A stretch of DNA of 64,000 nt. It comes from Tigriopus japonicus (lineage: Eukaryota; Arthropoda; Copepoda; Harpacticoida; Harpacticidae). Under the pieces are notes generated by a model that had not been told where the DNA came from, did no database searches, and worked only from the letters and a program-made list of their open reading frames with translations. This document shows positions 1 to 12,554 of this stretch, piece after piece; the first letter of the stretch is position 1; each line of letters starts with the position of its first letter. The DNA lies in contig JAAGOF010000197.1 of assembly GCA_010645155.1 (NCBI GenBank), positions 115,533 through 179,532 on the forward strand. The letters run 5' to 3'. The position numbers and the translations under genes were made by a program.

Positions 1-883
1 ATGAGATTCTTTTGTCTAATCTTTAGTTTAGTAAACAGGATGTTATAGTTAAAGCCAAGATGGTGAAAAAAGTGTGAGGTTTGCGTCTGAAATGCACATA
101 TTTCTTCAAGGTGCTAAGAATGGTTGATTGCAAAATCAAGCTTTTTCGACTAGTTCAAAATTTGACCTTGAAACTAAAAATTCTTTCACATTTTCTTAAC
201 AATTTGTCAATTTTGGCCAAAAACGTAAATAAAAAGTGCAAATAAAGGTGAAAAGTGCAAAAGTGCAGAAAAATGGGTTTATGTTACCAAAAATCTTTTT
301 ACACTATTTGCCCGTCCCTAGTAATGATGTTTACTTCGGCACTTTTTTCATTCGTTTTACTGGGCAAGAGTCGCAGTTTAAGTGAAATTCAGAAATTGGC
401 CATGTCGCTAGATGCATTTGTACGATTTTGATGAAAATCTTGTAATTTTGTGCACGTGAATATTCTTTTGCGTTCTTATTCTCTTGTTTTAGACTCATAA
501 ATCATCTTTGGGTCCCCAATTAACGATCACAATTGTAGCTTCAATAATCAAATGCACCTTAAATACTTTTGCGGTTCCGGACATCTGGTGGTAGAGGTGT
601 GTGTAACCAATGGTGCAAATGTATAAAATTGTAGGCACTTACGCTTGCTATAATTCATCCTTAACACAAAATAGGCGTGTTCACCAAACCTAAAATGATA
701 ATTTTAAGACACGCCTCAAAAAGCCATTCAATTTAAATGAATGACTACGCAAAAAAATACAAAATAAATTAGATATCAGTGAACTCTTCATAAAATAAAA
801 AAGAATTTAGTAGATGAAATCCGTTTCTTACTTTTGAAACCTGCACTACATAAGGTTATAACTAGCGCATGTACTCCATTAAA
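1..883. other. No gene recognised; AT-rich DNA
   Basis: I find no supportable coding exon or RNA gene here on either strand. The sequence is AT-rich with no long reading frame and ends where the inverted-repeat element at 884 begins. Confidence 0.5.
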
Positions 884-1413
884 AGAGTAAGGTCATAAAG
901 TGCGCCATCTAGCGGACTTCAGACGGCAACAGCTCATACTTCCCATGATATGCATGTATTTGAAGATAGCAAGGGGCATACATCATTTTCGGAAAAACGT
1001 ACGTGCCTTCAATGTTGCTTAAGGGACTGTTTGTGGACTTGTAATGGCTTTTGGTTGAATTAATAGCCAAAATAACTTTAAGATTACCAAGAAAGGTTTT
1101 TTTACGCGGATTTTTTATTACCGCTACAAGGAATGCGATTCCCTGTAAATTGAAGGATTTTTCCCGACTGCTTTTTGATTATAGGAAAAAAATCCACCTC
1201 TATTATGACAAAGTATAGCCACAACACTTTAAGTTTCATTTAGACTCCATCCATCACCATCATAGTTTCCCATAGTCCCATTCCAATAGTAGCCCAGTTT
1301 GTCCTTAACTCATGTATGTCAAATACATAGAATCTTGAAGTGCGTGTTTCATGGAAAGGGCGAGGTGTTGCGGAATGAAATTAACCAGAGGGGACACTTT
1401 ATGACCATACTCT
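884..1413. repeat. Foldback/MITE copy with AGAGTA..TACTCT ends
   Basis: The left end (AGAGTAAGGTCATAAAGTGC) is matched in inverted orientation by the right end (CACTTTATGACCATACTCT). Further in, both arms share degraded stretches around the GCCATCTAGCGGACTTCA and GGCAACAGCTC motifs. The same family recurs at 52084-52513 and 52522-52892. No coding capacity is seen, so it is a non-autonomous inverted-repeat element. Superfamily is not assigned because no clear target duplication was found. Confidence 0.6.
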
Positions 1414-2303
1414 ATTATTGCAGTGCTCTAGTTGAACCGATTGATGTGCCCGTCACTTGTGGTCAGATTCTTACATAGTTACCAGACAGTGATATTGTGT
1501 GTAAATTCTGATATGGATCAAATAGAAAACAATTTCAAACAATTCTGCTTGACAACCATCTTTCCTTAATAGAGGGGCATTTTGATAAGGTAATGGCCTT
1601 TGTAAATATGTGTCGACATTAAAAATCACCTCACGTTTTTCTCCCGAATGGCAACGGCCATGCATGGGGGCTGCATTTGTTTTCTCATAAGTACAGTTGC
1701 TACGCTAATACTCTTTGTAACCTTTATTGTCCAATTATTTTCAACTTACGTAGAAAGTATGTACGTTATTGGAAAGGAGTGGTAAATGCCAAAAGTATTG
1801 TGGTCATATTGTTTCTAGCAATTTCCTGAAATGATTAAATTTGATTGAAATAATCTATCAAAGGTAATCGGAACACCATAAATACGATAAAAGTTTAATC
1901 AAAAATGACAAAATGGCATCAATGTTTACTCAATTTCCATTTTGTCCATTCGTCAAAACGCATTCACCGCAATGCCATCAAGAGTTGGCAAATTATAAGT
2001 TTCAGTTGGTGTTTTAATTTTTAATATTGCTCAAACAAGTAGTCAATATCTGATTAATAACGTCAATGCTATTTATAGCCTATTTCAACAAAGTAGGAAA
2101 GTATTTACCATCTGAAATGGCTTTACATGATGTTCTACAATTTGCCGGAAACAAATCTTCTTGATCAGAAACAACAGATATTGCTTATTGTGCTTATTGG
2201 AAAAAAATCACGCCACTTTTTGCTTCCAAATACTCTTCATACTAAAATAATACATCTTTTGTAGTCAGTTGACAAGTTGATCCATTTGAAGACAACAACC
2301 AAC
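1414..2303. other. Upstream region of the first IR gene; no gene seen
   Basis: AT-rich sequence with no convincing exon. It must contain the promoter of the IR gene starting at 2304, but I cannot point to a specific core promoter element. Confidence 0.4.
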
Positions 2304-5175
2304 ATGTGGAAGCTCATCTTTCTCATACTTTTCCCAACTATTTGGGCTCATAATGCTTGCCTACATTTAATCAAGATCTCATCTTTGACCGATTTAGCTC
2401 AAGTAGATTTGTCCCAAGCTCCATTACTTCTAACCCATCGCAACCTCCATGATAAAGCTCTCCATGTACCTTGTGTAAATGGAACAATCTTTGAACCTTC
2501 ACCAGTGGAATTGAACAAATTCTTGCTAGCATTTCAAAGCCTTCGGATAGCTTCCAAACCTCGTTTAGAGGTTTACACAGATGTGTCAGAAGCTCAAATC
2601 AGCCTTTTGACCAACATTCATAGAAGCTTCGACATTGTTCTCAAAGGCAAATTGTATCCAACTTTGTCTTTGAAATTTCGCACTTTATCCGTTACTACAT
2701 TTGATATTTGGCCACATCATTACTATACTCCCATGGGACTTTTGGGAACTGACGTGTCCCTATTCAATGTATTGTCAAGGAAATTAGAATTCTCATTTAA
2801 TCTTTTGCCCCGTGCATTGAGCGTGAATGGGAGAGTATTGCCCAATGGAACATTGGTGGGGATTCTTCCAGATGTAAGTATTTTAAGATTAAGAAAATAT
2901 TGGAACAAAGAGATGTTTCATGGAGAAAATTAAAATATATATTTCATTTTGGAATCTTTTGAGCCTTCAGGAAAGAAAGGATCAATATGGTTCATAAGCC
3001 TGTTCTAATATTGTGATTTTTTTCTTTTCATAGTGTGGGCTCAACTTTCCAAAAGCCGAAAACTGGAGCTCGTAAAATAATAGTAAAATCATAGGTTTTT
3101 CTTTACATTGAATTGGCTTAAAAAGGCATTTTTATTCTTGAAATGGACAAAAAACAACACAAAAACACTTCCAGATTTTTTTTCTTGCATAATTTGACAA
3201 TTTTTGAGGCAATGTGATTCGGTATTTTTTTTTAATCTGAAAACACTCTGACTTTAGTTTTAAGACTAGACATATCAGGCGACGTTTTTTAAAGGAGATC
3301 TGAAAAATGCGGAAAAGTAACAAATATTCGTTTTTATATCAAATATCTAGCAAATCCGCGAAACAGATCGGCAGGAAATGTTGAACTCAACAAGAAAGTT
3401 TTTGGGCCAGAGAGGGGCAACTGCTTTTAAAGTTACAAGCCAACACCTGTTAAGTTTGTAAAACGGCCTTAAATGTGCCGTTACACAATCACGTTTTATA
3501 TAGTAGTTTGAGGCAACTTCGACATCACAGATGTACAATCTCGCAACCTCTTGCGGAGACGTCCTTATCAGTCAATGGAAAAATTGTCTCTGTGATTTCG
3601 AAGTTTTGTCAATCTGCGAAATAAAACGTGTAACGTAATCGAACTTAAATGATGTTAAATGATCAGTTCCTTCTTAGTCTTGACAAAGAAAAGAGGAGCA
3701 ACAACAAAGAAATATGATGATGAAGTGAGGTTACTTAATTATTCGCACTAGAACCAATATTGCGTCGATTTCAAACTAAAACTACAATGAAATTGGTTTC
3801 CCACTAACCTAACCCCCGGGTGTTTTTATGACATTCAAAAGAAATTCCTATTTACCTTTCATGAGGTTGTCGAAAGTTTGCATCGTCATGGTTCGGGAAA
3901 AAACTATAAGAACTTATCACGAGTTGCAAACGTTTGGCAAAAGTTTCAACTTTGGCACGCAATACAAAAAATGCAAAAACCGTAAATGTCCTTTTAATGT
4001 TGCAGTATTTGTTAGTAATGTACCAAACACAAAGTTTCGCTGTTTTTACCTACAATTTGTCTGTCTGCGCTTCAAATATTGTCAAATACAATATTTAAAA
4101 AATAACCAGCTGCCCACTGATTGATGACTCATTTAAATCTGAATTAAAATGCTTCCAGGTTCAAAGAGGAGTGGCTGATCTTGCTATGTGCCAATTGACG
4201 CTGACCAATGATCGGCATCAAATTTTGGATTATGCACCCGTTCTCTCAGAACATGACATTGTTTTTGTTGGACCCAAAGCCAAACCCAAGAGTCCCTCTG
4301 AAGCCCTCATTTTACCTTTTGATCCCTGGACATGGGTTTGTCTATGCGTGTCCTTGGTTGCATCTTTCATCATTTTGACCGTCTTCAAAGTCCATTGGAA
4401 CGATGGGAAACGAACATTGGACAAAGCCTATGAAGCCTTTTGTCTGACCATAACTCCGTTCATTCAAGAAAGCATTTCACCCACCACCTACCGAGTCAAT
4501 GGCTTTATGTCCATGTATTGCTTTCTCATCCTTTGGATGGGAATGGGTATGCTCTTGACCTTGGCCTATAAATCAACTTTATTGGCCACAATGACTATGA
4601 TTAATTTCAATGGGGCGATTGATACTCCCCAGGAAGTGCTTAGGTCTCATTTGCCCGTGTATGTGTTGTCTCAATCTCTGATGGAAACTGCTTTGGTGAC
4701 GTCGCCATTGAAGATCTATCGTGATATCTATGATCAGAATGTGACCCCTTTTGGAACGAGCTTTCCACTTTCATCCATTCCACCGGATTTGGATGACGAT
4801 GTTGACAACAATCGGGCTTTTGTGGTCTCTACCAGGACCAACACAATCAGTGAAACGAAGCGTTTTGCCTTTAAAGACTCAATTTATATTGGAGCTACCT
4901 CATGGTTGAGTCAGAAGGGAAGCAGGGTTTTGGTTCAGCTTTCGGATCCAATTATGAGACTTCAAGCAAGTGGGATGACAAATAAATGGTTTCAAGAAGA
5001 ACTCCAAGATGCCTTGGAACATCAAGAATCGGAGAAGAATCGACCCAGCCACAATCCAATTAATATGGGTCACATGGCACCGCCGTTTATACTCTTGGGA
5101 TGCAGCTTGATGATTTGCTTAGTTGTCTTTTTGGTCGAGATTCTAGTGCTGGTTCCTCCAAAAAAGACTCAATAA
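2304..5175 (+). CDS. Ionotropic receptor-like ligand-gated cation channel, copy A (2 exons)
   Basis: Exons 2304-2873 and 4159-5175 encode about 528 aa. The splice is CCAGAT|GTAAGT to CTTCCAG|GTTCAA, phase 0. Start is ATG 2304 (context CAACATG); a TTG 27 bases upstream in frame is not needed. Residues 1-15 form a signal peptide (MWKLIFLILFPTIWA). There is no long amino-terminal domain, as is usual for IRs. Ligand-binding lobe S1 spans the splice and holds LTLTNDR with Arg209 at the iGluR carboxylate-binding position. Then come membrane segment M1 (about 248-269), a pore loop, and a segment ending in AYKSTLLATMT in place of the iGluR SYTANLAAF motif. S2 ends before M4 near the C-terminus. The S2 Thr and acidic ligand contacts look replaced (SQSLMETAL; VVSTRTN). 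Expected at the plasma membrane of sensory neurons (family inference). AATAAA overlaps the stop (5171-5176). Tandem paralogue at 6974. Confidence 0.87.
2874..4158 (+). other. Intron of IR copy A
   Basis: A 1285-base GT..AG intron. Positions 3466-3556 hold a dispersed repeat that recurs inverted at about 43010-43105, sharing the core CGTTTTATAT..GTAGTTTGAGG and ACAATCTCGCAACCTCTTG. Otherwise no structure was recognised. Confidence 0.7.
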
Positions 5176-6973
5176 AAAGTCAATTATGATTGTGGTGTTT
5201 TTAAGGTTGTGAGTCGGAACCAAAAAAAGTTCCGATTCAGAGAAAGTCTGAAAAAGTATACTGAAAAGTTCAACTTTATAAATTGGACCCTGATTTTGGA
5301 ATTGTGAAGTGAGATATTCTTCCGTTTGATTCTAATCCGAAAATTTTGTTTTACGTCGGAATCGATCTGATCCAGATTGCATAAAAGTCAAGAGGCTAGT
5401 TTTTTAAGCGCAAAGATCGATCTCAAGATCGAACTTACAGTACTAAAGTACGATCTTAAGATCGATCTTTGCGTCTTTAAAAACTAGCCTAAGATCTGGA
5501 ACCAGAATATCCTGGCCCGACCCATATCTTATTTTGGTAGATCAGGAAACTATCGGGAAAGTTCAAAATATCAAAATTGAGAGCCTCAGAGCCATCCATG
5601 GTTTTGTTCTTAGGTATTTTTGGCTTTGCGAAATAGAAAATGTTTGCCTTTCAAAGTTACTGACCTTAATTCATTGCTTTTAGTTTTGGTAACGAACTGA
5701 GTTTTCAACAAAGTAAATGGCACGGTCAAACATGACTTTAAAAGTAAAATTTCAAAAATAAATGACCTTCTATTTAGGTACGGAACAAAATTGCCCCATT
5801 AATGGTATCTTAACCAATCTGAATGCGATACACATCTGAACATTTTCATCGTGTCGGAATCAGATTCGATCCGATGCAAGAAAGTCGCCAATCTTAATCT
5901 CATACTGAACTATGTGGGGCTCTTGGCCCCACAAATCCCTAGAAATTACAAAACATTGTTTAAATATTTTTGATGTGTGACGCGGATTATAATCAAATCA
6001 TTTAGAAGAGTAATTTTAGATTCACATTTCTACTTTTCTCTAATTATCAATATTTTCATTAATTTTCACCCTGTGTGTAACAACATTAACAGGATGATGG
6101 AAAGGACATGATTGCCATTTAGCCTGTTGTTAGTGAAAACTCAATATTTCTGAAGAATGTCGAACAAAGTTTGCCCATTCAACCGAAAGATCAAAATATA
6201 GATATTTTTGTTTCAACATTTGATTTCGTCTTTTCAGTTTTTTGTCAGATTTCGAGACGCTTTTTTGAGGGAAAAAATCGGAAGACGTGTGTTTCTGATG
6301 AGTATTATGTTAAATAAAACGAGGGTATAAACATGATAATCGCAACAATTCCTTTCTCATCAGTACAACTTGAAGTTGGAAAAGGAATTCTTGACATTTT
6401 TTGCAAAAGAATTATGTCTCATTGATATTGTCCAAAATTTCACTACTGAAATTGAGGGGGTTCTTCAGAACTTTTGAATTAGGTTTGCCGGACATTGAAT
6501 AAAAAGATGGCCAGAGGAGACTTGTTCGTGGGGAACCAAGCCTAAAGACAAATAACATAACGAATTATAGGTTTTCAAATTTTCCTCTTGTTTTTAAAAT
6601 TACTTTGCCATGCTCCCCAACATACATAATCCATGCCATTGGTCTTAAATGCAAAACTTTCCAACATATGACGGCAAGCCTAGACTGTTGCTGCCATGTG
6701 GTCTGTAATTTGATACGGTAATCCCGTCGAGCAAAAAACAAAGATTGGTAAAAGCAACGTACAGCTAATTTAACGGCGTAAGGGACTCATGACAAAATAA
6801 TCCGACCCTTCACATCATTGGCTTTTGAAGCTACAAATAATTGAGAATAGTAATTGATTAACGGAAGATTAGAGATTAGTGCTACCTGGAGACCTCCAAA
6901 ATTCGATATTTTCTAGTACATCAATAACCATTTCTATACAAATCAGTTTTGATTCAAAACTATTGGTCAAAGC
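5176..6973. other. Spacer between the two IR genes
   Basis: Noncoding. It contains the 98-base palindrome at 5393-5490 and degenerate copies of a motif like CGGAATCNGATTCGATCCGA (about 5200-5370 and 5850-5890) that also appears near 15205-15350. No gene was seen. Confidence 0.5.
5393..5490. repeat. Short palindromic MITE, AGGCTAGTTTTT ends (copy 1)
   Basis: Near-perfect inverted repeat of 98 bases beginning AGGCTAGTTTTTTAAGCGC and ending with its complement. The arms carry AAGATCGATCT-type sub-palindromes. A second copy lies at 31614-31722, which shows it is a mobile family and not a local hairpin. Confidence 0.65.
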
Positions 6974-9900
6974 ATGTGGTTACCTCTATTTTTATTACTT
7001 GTACCTTCTTTGAAGGCTCATTTGTTTTGCCTCCATGTGATCAAGATTACATCGTTGAACGATTTGGTCAACGTGGATCTGTCCAAGGATCCCATACTTC
7101 TCATGGATCAAAACCAATTCAATCCACGTGATATTGAAGCTTTACATGTGTCTTGTATATACGGAACAGTTTTCGAATCTCGTCAAATAGAACTAAACAA
7201 GTTTCTGCAAGATTTTCAAAGCCTTCGGATACCTTCAAAGCAACATTTAGCCCTTCACACTGAACTTGCCAAAGGAGCAATCGCTATTTTTGAGAATATT
7301 CATCGTAGTTTCGACATTGTCTTTAAAGGCCAGATTCATCGACCTCTCCCTATTAGATCTCGATCCTTAACCATCATTAGTTTTGACTTCTGGCCCAATC
7401 ATTACTATGGTTCATCAGGTTTGATCGGGACCGACCCAAAGTTGCTCGATATTTTGGCCCAAAAGCTGCATTTCTCATACAGACTTCTTCCACCTCCTTT
7501 GAGTGTCAATGGGCGAACATTACCCAATGGAACGTTGGTGGGAGTCCTTCCTGATGTAAGAATATAGAAAATGTGTTTTTAATTATTATTCAAGGAATTT
7601 TCCCTGATGAGAATCAAAAGATCGTGATGTAAACTACAATTTTCAATAGACAGAAATGTCACTCCAGTTAGGTCAGTGGAGATTTGTTTTGAGCTCATTT
7701 CAGCAGTCCAGCAGCAAGGGTGGCATTGATTCTTTTTGCATTGGTCTTGTTCGAGTATAACAGTTGAGAGAGCAATTCCGCCACTGACTCCCTGAAATCG
7801 CAAATTCCAGTTTTGAAACACGTAACTAGTTGTGCTCAATGTCCAATACCATCGCACACACAGTGCAAGCTTGTTGAATCACCTTTTGAAAAAAAGAAAC
7901 CAGTGATTGCCGAAATTGTAATTTGGAGCACAGTAAATAGGTCACACGGTAAACAGGTCACGAGGTAAAAATGTCACACTAAAAAGTTCACAGTATAAAG
8001 GCCACAGACCTGGGCAGCTCCAAAGGTATCCAAGGGGGTGACCCCAAGTGTCCTGGTATGTTCCATAGTTAAATATTGACCCATGGGACCCAACAGATTT
8101 TAGAACAATGGTCCAAACCCCCCTCGGATCTGTTGGACCGGGGAGGGTGTCCTTGCCCCTTTAGAGTTATACCCTTCTTTGCAGATATGTCAACAGGCTT
8201 CTAAGATATTCCGAGTGGAACATACAAATACTCAGGGAAAAGGTATCTATTTGCCGAGACCTTTTTACCTTGATCGTTTACAATTTTTTAACTTGGTTGT
8301 TTTACCTTGTGACCTTTTTACCTTGATCGTTTACAATTTTTTACTTGATTGTTTTACCTTGTGGCCTTTTTACCTTGATCGTTTTACCTTGTGACCTTTT
8401 TACCTTAATCGTTCTACCTTGTGACATTGTTACCTTGATCGTTTTACCTTGTGACCTTTTTACCTTGATCGTTTTACCTTGTGACCTCTTTACCTTGATC
8501 GTTTTACCTTGTGACCTTTTTGCCGAGACCGTTTTACCTCGTGACCTTTTTACCTTGATCGTTTTACCTTATGACCTTTTTGCCGTGACCGTTTTACCAT
8601 GGGTCCTTTTTACTGTGACCTTTTTACCCTGTAACCTTTTTTCCTCGTGATCTTTTTTCTTCGTGACCTTTTTTCCTCGCGACCTTTTCCCTCGTGACCT
8701 TTTTGCTTGTGAGCATTTTGGTTGTGACCTTTTTACTTACAATCTGCAATTCTGTCTTGATTTTGAAGAGAAGTAGGATCTTCTTTCTTTTCCGTTTTTC
8801 ACAGCCTTGAAACACAGAAGGAAATTGTCATTTGATGAGCGCAAAAATAAAAATCAAGGGTCTTATATTAATCACGCGAAGTTGCTAGCTTTAGGTTTGC
8901 CATCACCCCTTAACAGGGATGGAGAGTAATTGTAATTGTAATTGCAATTACAATTACATTTAATTGTAATAGTAATTAAGTAGATTTTTGGGCCAAGTAA
9001 GTGTGATGAATTACATTTTTGGACATGTAATTGACGAATTTTCAATTACAAATTACCAATTACTTTTCAAAATCTTACTTTCTTAACTTAACCATAGAAG
9101 CAATTGATCAGTTTTTACATACAAAACAATTACTTTGTCATCAATTTGCGGTCAATGTGATGCCACGAACAGGTAGCTTTTGTGACAATACACAACTTAG
9201 CTTTGATGTTTAAATACTTTTAAACTGCAAGAGCTTTTGACCATAATTTTTGTATCAGGATTTAGGGCTTTTCACAACCAAGAGCAGGCAAATGAGGTGC
9301 GAAAACAGAAAACATCGTTATACTTGATATTTATGTACAAAGTCCGTGTTTTCTGAAAAAGAAAAAAAGCCTCGTGATTTTTGCTATAATATTTTTGATA
9401 TTTAAGCCCGTTTGTAAGCATCAGGTTTTTGTAAATCACTGTTTCAAATTGACCTTTCTGGCGATATAAGTTGCCAGTTGTTGCATTGCTACTTAAAAAT
9501 TGCAGATCTGTCTATTCTTCATCGATTTGAAAGGCAAAACGGTGAAAGAGACGGAAAAATTGTACTTGTCATGTAATTGACATGTAATTGTCATATAATT
9601 GTCATGTAATTGACATGTAATTGTTATATAAATATCATGTAATTGACATGTAATTGTAATTGAAGTCATTTACATTTTCGGATAATATAATTGTAATTGC
9701 AATTAAATATTTTTTATGCTGTAATTGTAATTGTAATTTATTAGATATTTTGATGAAGTAATTGCAATTAATTACACATTTTGATGAAGTAATTGTAATT
9801 AATTAGATATTTTATGAAGTAATTGTAATTAATTAGATATTTTATGAAGTAATTGTAATTAATTAGATATTTTGATGAAGCAATTGTGATTGTAATTAAT

Positions 9901-11725
9901 TACATATTTTTGATGAATTAAATTAAATTTAAATTAATTACATTTTACGATGAAGTAATTGTAATTAATTACATTTTCAAGTAATTGACCCAACTCTGCC
10001 CCGTACAGAGTACACCGTCTTGCTCAATCAAGAAGCAAGTTCCTTCTTCATAGCGCCCCTAATCCTAAGACAAATAAAGCAAGGGGTGCCACTTGCGTTC
10101 ACCTTCGGAAGAAAGCCTATTCCCTCTAGCATTCAACAGACAAATGATAGGTCCTGAAGGCTAATTTGCAGACCTAGTTGGGCTATATTCTATCCTGAAT
10201 ATGATTGGAGATTGGATTGTTGCTATCACTAATATTAATTGACCTTAGTGGGATTAGAGGGTCCAGAAGTTCACTAAAGGCAAAAGAAAGACAGGGCTAA
10301 TACACACTCTAGTAATGATTAGTGCCATGGCTTAGCATGAAACATATTTTGATGTTGATGAAACATTATTTGGAGATGTAAAGTATCATAGGAAAAGGAG
10401 AAAAAGGAAAAATCATGATGGCAAAGGAATGAAGTGAGCGTGAATATAAGTTATGGATGGGAACTATTGAAATCAGTCATGAAACCTGTGAATGCCAATA
10501 TTTCCAACTGTTATTTTGCTTTTTGTGGACTTGCTGACCATTTGATCCCGGAAATTAATGTAACTAATTACATTTCAAAAGTAATTGCCACACGCCGGAT
10601 TCCAAGTATCAAAACTTCGCTAGTTTTTCCAGCTTTACTTTTCGGCACCTGCCATAACAAATTTTTCGTACCTTTTTTCAATGTCACAATACTGCAAATG
10701 TGTCCTTTTAGGTTCAAAGTGGAGTGGCCGATCTGGCCATGTGTCAATTAACATTAACCGATGATCGATATCAGATTGTGGATTTCGCACCAGTTCTCTC
10801 TGAACATGACATTGCTTTGGTTGGATCCAAGCCCAAACCCAAAAGTCCCTATGAAGCCTTAATTCTACCTTTTGACCACTGGACTTGGTTCTGTTTGAGT
10901 CTTTGTCTTTTGGGATCTTTCACTATCTTAGCCTCCTTCAAGATATACTTGAATACAACCAAGAGCACTGCGGAACATATGTATGAAGCCTTCTGTCTGG
11001 CCATAGCTCCATTGTTTCAAGAAAGCATTGCACCAACTTTGTACCAAGCCAAAGGTTTTACCTCCATCTATTGTTTTCTCTTTTTGTGGATGGGAATAAG
11101 TTTACTTCTGGCCATGGCCTATAAATCAACCTTATTAGCCACAATGACCATGGTCGTTTTTAACGCTGTTATTGACACTCCTGAAGAGGTCCTCAAATCT
11201 GGCCTTCCTGTGTATGTCGTGTCACAATCTTTGACCGAAATTGCTCTCTTAAATTCGCCTTTGGAGATATATCGGGATATCTATGATCAAAATGTGACAC
11301 CTTTTGGAACGACTATTCAAATATCTGCAATTCCGCCGGATATGGATGGGAAAATCAACAACGGTCGGGCGTTTTTGGTGTCAACGAGGACCAACACGAT
11401 CAGGGATGCCAACCGTTTTGCTTTTAAGGATTCCATTTATATTGGAGCTACATCGTGGTTGGGTCAAAGAGGAAGTCGGATCTTGGATGAGATTTCAGAT
11501 CCAATTATGAGACTTCAAGGTGGAGGAATAACGAATAAATGGTTTCAAGAGGAACTGGAAACTGTCCTGGAGGTTCAAGGATTGGATAGGAATCGTCCGA
11601 ATCATGAACCATTTAATTTGGATCACATGACCCCAGCTTTTGTTGTTTTGGCTGTCAGTTTGGCTTTTTGCTTTTGCATTTTTATTTTGGAGTTGTTTTA
11701 TTTTGGATCAAAAGCGAAAAAATAA
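6974..11725 (+). CDS. Ionotropic receptor-like ligand-gated cation channel, copy B (2 exons)
   Basis: Exons 6974-7555 and 10712-11725 encode about 531 aa. The splice is CCTGAT|GTAAG to CCTTTTAG|GTTCAA, phase 0, at the same codon as copy A. The start ATG at 6974 gives a signal peptide (MWLPLFLLLVPSLKA). The order of S1, M1, pore, third membrane segment (AYKSTLLATMT), S2 and M4 matches copy A, and long identical blocks (YRDIYDQNVTPFGT; KDSIYIGATSWL) show recent duplication. S1 Arg213 sits in LTLTDDR. The S2 position that is Met in copy A is Thr here (SQSLTEIAL), so copy B keeps two of the three canonical ligand contacts; the acidic one looks replaced (LVSTRTN). It probably acts as an odour- or taste-tuning IR subunit with a co-receptor (family knowledge). 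The intron is 3156 bases against 1285 in copy A and is full of repeats. No frame break was seen. Confidence 0.87.
7927..8740. repeat. 30-bp minisatellite with inverted flank, in IR-B intron
   Basis: From about 8262 to 8660 a unit of 30 bases (ACCTTGTGACC then TTTTT then ACCTTGATCGTTTT) repeats about 13 times with slowly drifting copies. Positions 7927-8010 carry the same words inverted (GGTCACACGGTAAACAGGTC), so the array looks bounded by opposing arms. Frames running through it are low-complexity artefacts, not genes. Confidence 0.8.
8924..9998. mobile_element. hAT-like non-autonomous element filled with TAATTG repeats
   Basis: The left end reads CAGGGATGGAGAGTAATTG and the right end, inverted, CAGAGTTGGGTCAATTACTTG, a hAT-type terminus. 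The flanking octamers CCCCTTAA and CCCCGTAC agree at 6 of 8 positions, suggesting a decayed 8-bp target duplication. The body is mostly TAATTGTAATT and GTCATGTAATTGACATG words, plus about five copies of a roughly 31-base unit with TTAGATATTTTATGAAG (9730-9960). Related blocks lie near 50810-50965 and 53010. No transposase frame was seen. Confidence 0.55.
9999..10711 (+). other. Distal part of IR-B intron
   Basis: Noncoding tail of the copy B intron. A small TAATTG-type patch lies near 10555-10590. The acceptor TTTTAG precedes exon 2 at 10712. No separate gene was recognised. Confidence 0.5.
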
Positions 11726-12338
11726 CACTATGAGTCTTGAAACTTATATTGGCATGATTTGAACTTTTTAAGTGCATATTTTAATATGCCAGGGAAAACT
11801 TTGACATTTGGGTGTTACTCAAAAATTGTGAAAATTGTCTTCCCCTTTTGGTTTACTTTGTGCCTAAAACCAAAGTTTGTCTACAAGCTCATAAAAGCCC
11901 GTTTTGAATCATAAGAAAAGTCAATAATACCGAAAGGAAAATAACTACCATAAGTCTTTTGAGTGTCTTGTAATATACTTTGACTAAATTTTTCTCAAAC
12001 CAAATCTAAGGGCAATGATCACAAATTCTTCTTTAACTTTCACAAAAATGCAAGATGAATCCGCATCTCAATCGACACACGGTTAACAGCCATTTTTTAA
12101 AAAGAAGCCTCATTGCTAAATGAGCAATACATGCTGCTAAGATTCGAATTTTCAAACAAACAATAAACCTTTCCAGGTAAACTTACAATGAGTACAGACG
12201 GTTGATAAATCCCCCAAAAACTCACAAGGAAAAAGCCGATAACTGCTAATCAATGACGCCCTAGAAAATATATTTTTTCGAATGTTTTTAGGAAAATTTG
12301 GACAAGGAAGTTCTTTTTGGCAGTTTGATGGCTTAGGT
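11726..12338. other. 3' flank of IR copy B; nothing recognised
   Basis: AT-rich noncoding DNA after the stop at 11725. No clear AATAAA lies right behind the stop. Confidence 0.45.
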
Positions 12339-12554
12339 CAGGGGTGTGCAAACCCTGGCCCGGGCGCCAAATGTGGCCCGCGAGCTGATTTCGCGTGGCC
12401 CGCGAGAGGATCTGTCATTTTCAATAGACTGTGGCCCGCCGCATGAGTATATGATTTTATACTAAAAATTATTTGCCGTTCAGGATGGTGTGGCCCGCGA
12501 GCGCCAACGGTCGGGCCAATTTGGCCCACTGCTAAATAAGTTTGCACACCCCTG
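12339..12554. mobile_element. hAT-type MITE, CAGGGGTGTGCAAAC ends
   Basis: A 216-base element with perfect 15-base inverted ends (CAGGGGTGTGCAAAC). The GC-rich body repeats GTGGCCCGCGAG, a composition known from hAT-derived repeats in many animals. The flanks GCTTAGGT and TTTTAGGC match at 5 of 8 positions, so the target duplication is eroded. No coding capacity. Confidence 0.75.

Noticed and set aside
3828..4124. 98-codon frame in the IR-A intron
   Set aside because: It lies between a good donor and a good acceptor that join the channel in frame, and has no recognisable content.
8179..8815. Repetitive frames through the 30-bp minisatellite (LPCDLFTLIV units)
   Set aside because: Pure translation of a tandem DNA repeat inside an IR intron; no start context, splice support or known family.
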